In this document: piece after piece, positions 6,276 through 6,430 of the stretch
Position numbering within the stretch: position 1 is the stretch's first letter
How the letters are laid out: each line of letters begins with the position of its first letter
DNA from: Betaproteobacteria bacterium HGW-Betaproteobacteria-2
GTDB lineage: Bacteria > Pseudomonadota > Gammaproteobacteria > Burkholderiales > Methylophilaceae
Direction of reading: 5' to 3'
NCBI GenBank assembly: GCA_002842255.1
Contig: PHCM01000090.1
Span: 1 to 6,430, forward strand
Length of the DNA: 6,430 nt
Translations under genes and position numbers: made by a program
Notes under the pieces: model-generated
Told to the model about the DNA's origin: nothing
The model's database searches: none
What the model saw: the letters and a program-made list of their open reading frames with translations, nothing else

Positions 6276-6430
6276 TCACTCTATCAATTTCGCCAGTTGC
6301 AGACAAAATTCTTTTCGCGGGATCTCGCGTGCACCCAGCGAAGCGAGATGGGTAGTGTGCATCTGACAATCAATGAGTCCGCAATTCTGCCGCCGGAGTT
6401 CCTCTACCAGCCGGATAAAGGCAATCTTCG
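6276..6430 (-). CDS. aat: Leucyl/phenylalanyl-tRNA-protein transferase, C-terminal fragment (cut by window edge)
   Basis: The last 50 codons are present, ending in TGA at 6276. The fragment starts in frame two bases inside the window edge (KIAFIRLVEELRRQNCGLID...) and contains the family signature LIDCQ, then THLASLGAREIPR and a final helix ending LAKLIE. Aat transfers Leu or Phe from aminoacyl-tRNA to proteins with N-terminal Lys or Arg, creating primary N-degrons recognised by ClpS. It sits 51 bp before bpt in the same direction, an arrangement common in betaproteobacteria. The rest of the gene is outside the window. The 51-bp spacer holds no clear promoter or terminator. Confidence 0.95.
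   Translation of the reverse strand, partial: KIAFIRLVEELRRQNCGLIDCQMHTTHLASLGAREIPRKEFCLQLAKLIE

Overview
The window is a compact block of housekeeping genes, all read from the minus strand, so biological order runs from high to low coordinates. Protein sequences and gene order (tyrA-aroA-cmk-rpsA-ihfB-lapA, with an aat-bpt pair upstream) point to a betaproteobacterium, probably of the Nitrosomonadales or a near relative. Base composition is moderate by eye. I see no phage, transposase, CRISPR or RNA genes, and the plus-strand open frames look like antisense shadows.

Layout in transcription order. (1) 6430-5487: the 3' end of aat, then bpt, 51 bp apart. These are the two tRNA-dependent aminoacyl transferases that attach Leu/Phe to N-termini and so make N-degrons. 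The pair ends in an intrinsic terminator (5381-5428). (2) 5323-2363: an extended -10 promoter, then tyrA, aroA and cmk, joined by 4-nt and 8-nt overlaps. tyrA and aroA belong to aromatic amino acid synthesis and cmk to pyrimidine nucleotide recycling. (3) 2362-2229: a structured spacer holding a perfect AT-rich palindrome, a probable rpsA promoter, a terminator-like hairpin with a T6 tract and a second GC-rich hairpin. (4) 2228-219: rpsA and ihfB, 12 bp apart, closed by a strong intrinsic terminator (140-181). (5) 82-1: the 5' end of a lapA-like membrane protein gene, cut by the window edge.

Two places deserve attention. The first is the start of cmk. An array of four 7-bp units (AAGGGTT/AAGGGTG on the plus strand, a canonical G-quadruplex pattern) lies in frame between the start codon and the P-loop. 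It gives the kinase an unusual N-terminal extension and creates a possible slippage site. The second is the rpsA leader, where a terminator-like hairpin lies downstream of the best promoter and upstream of the gene. That layout suggests attenuation or autogenous control of ribosomal protein S1. No wholly new system is evident; the rest is ordinary core genome.
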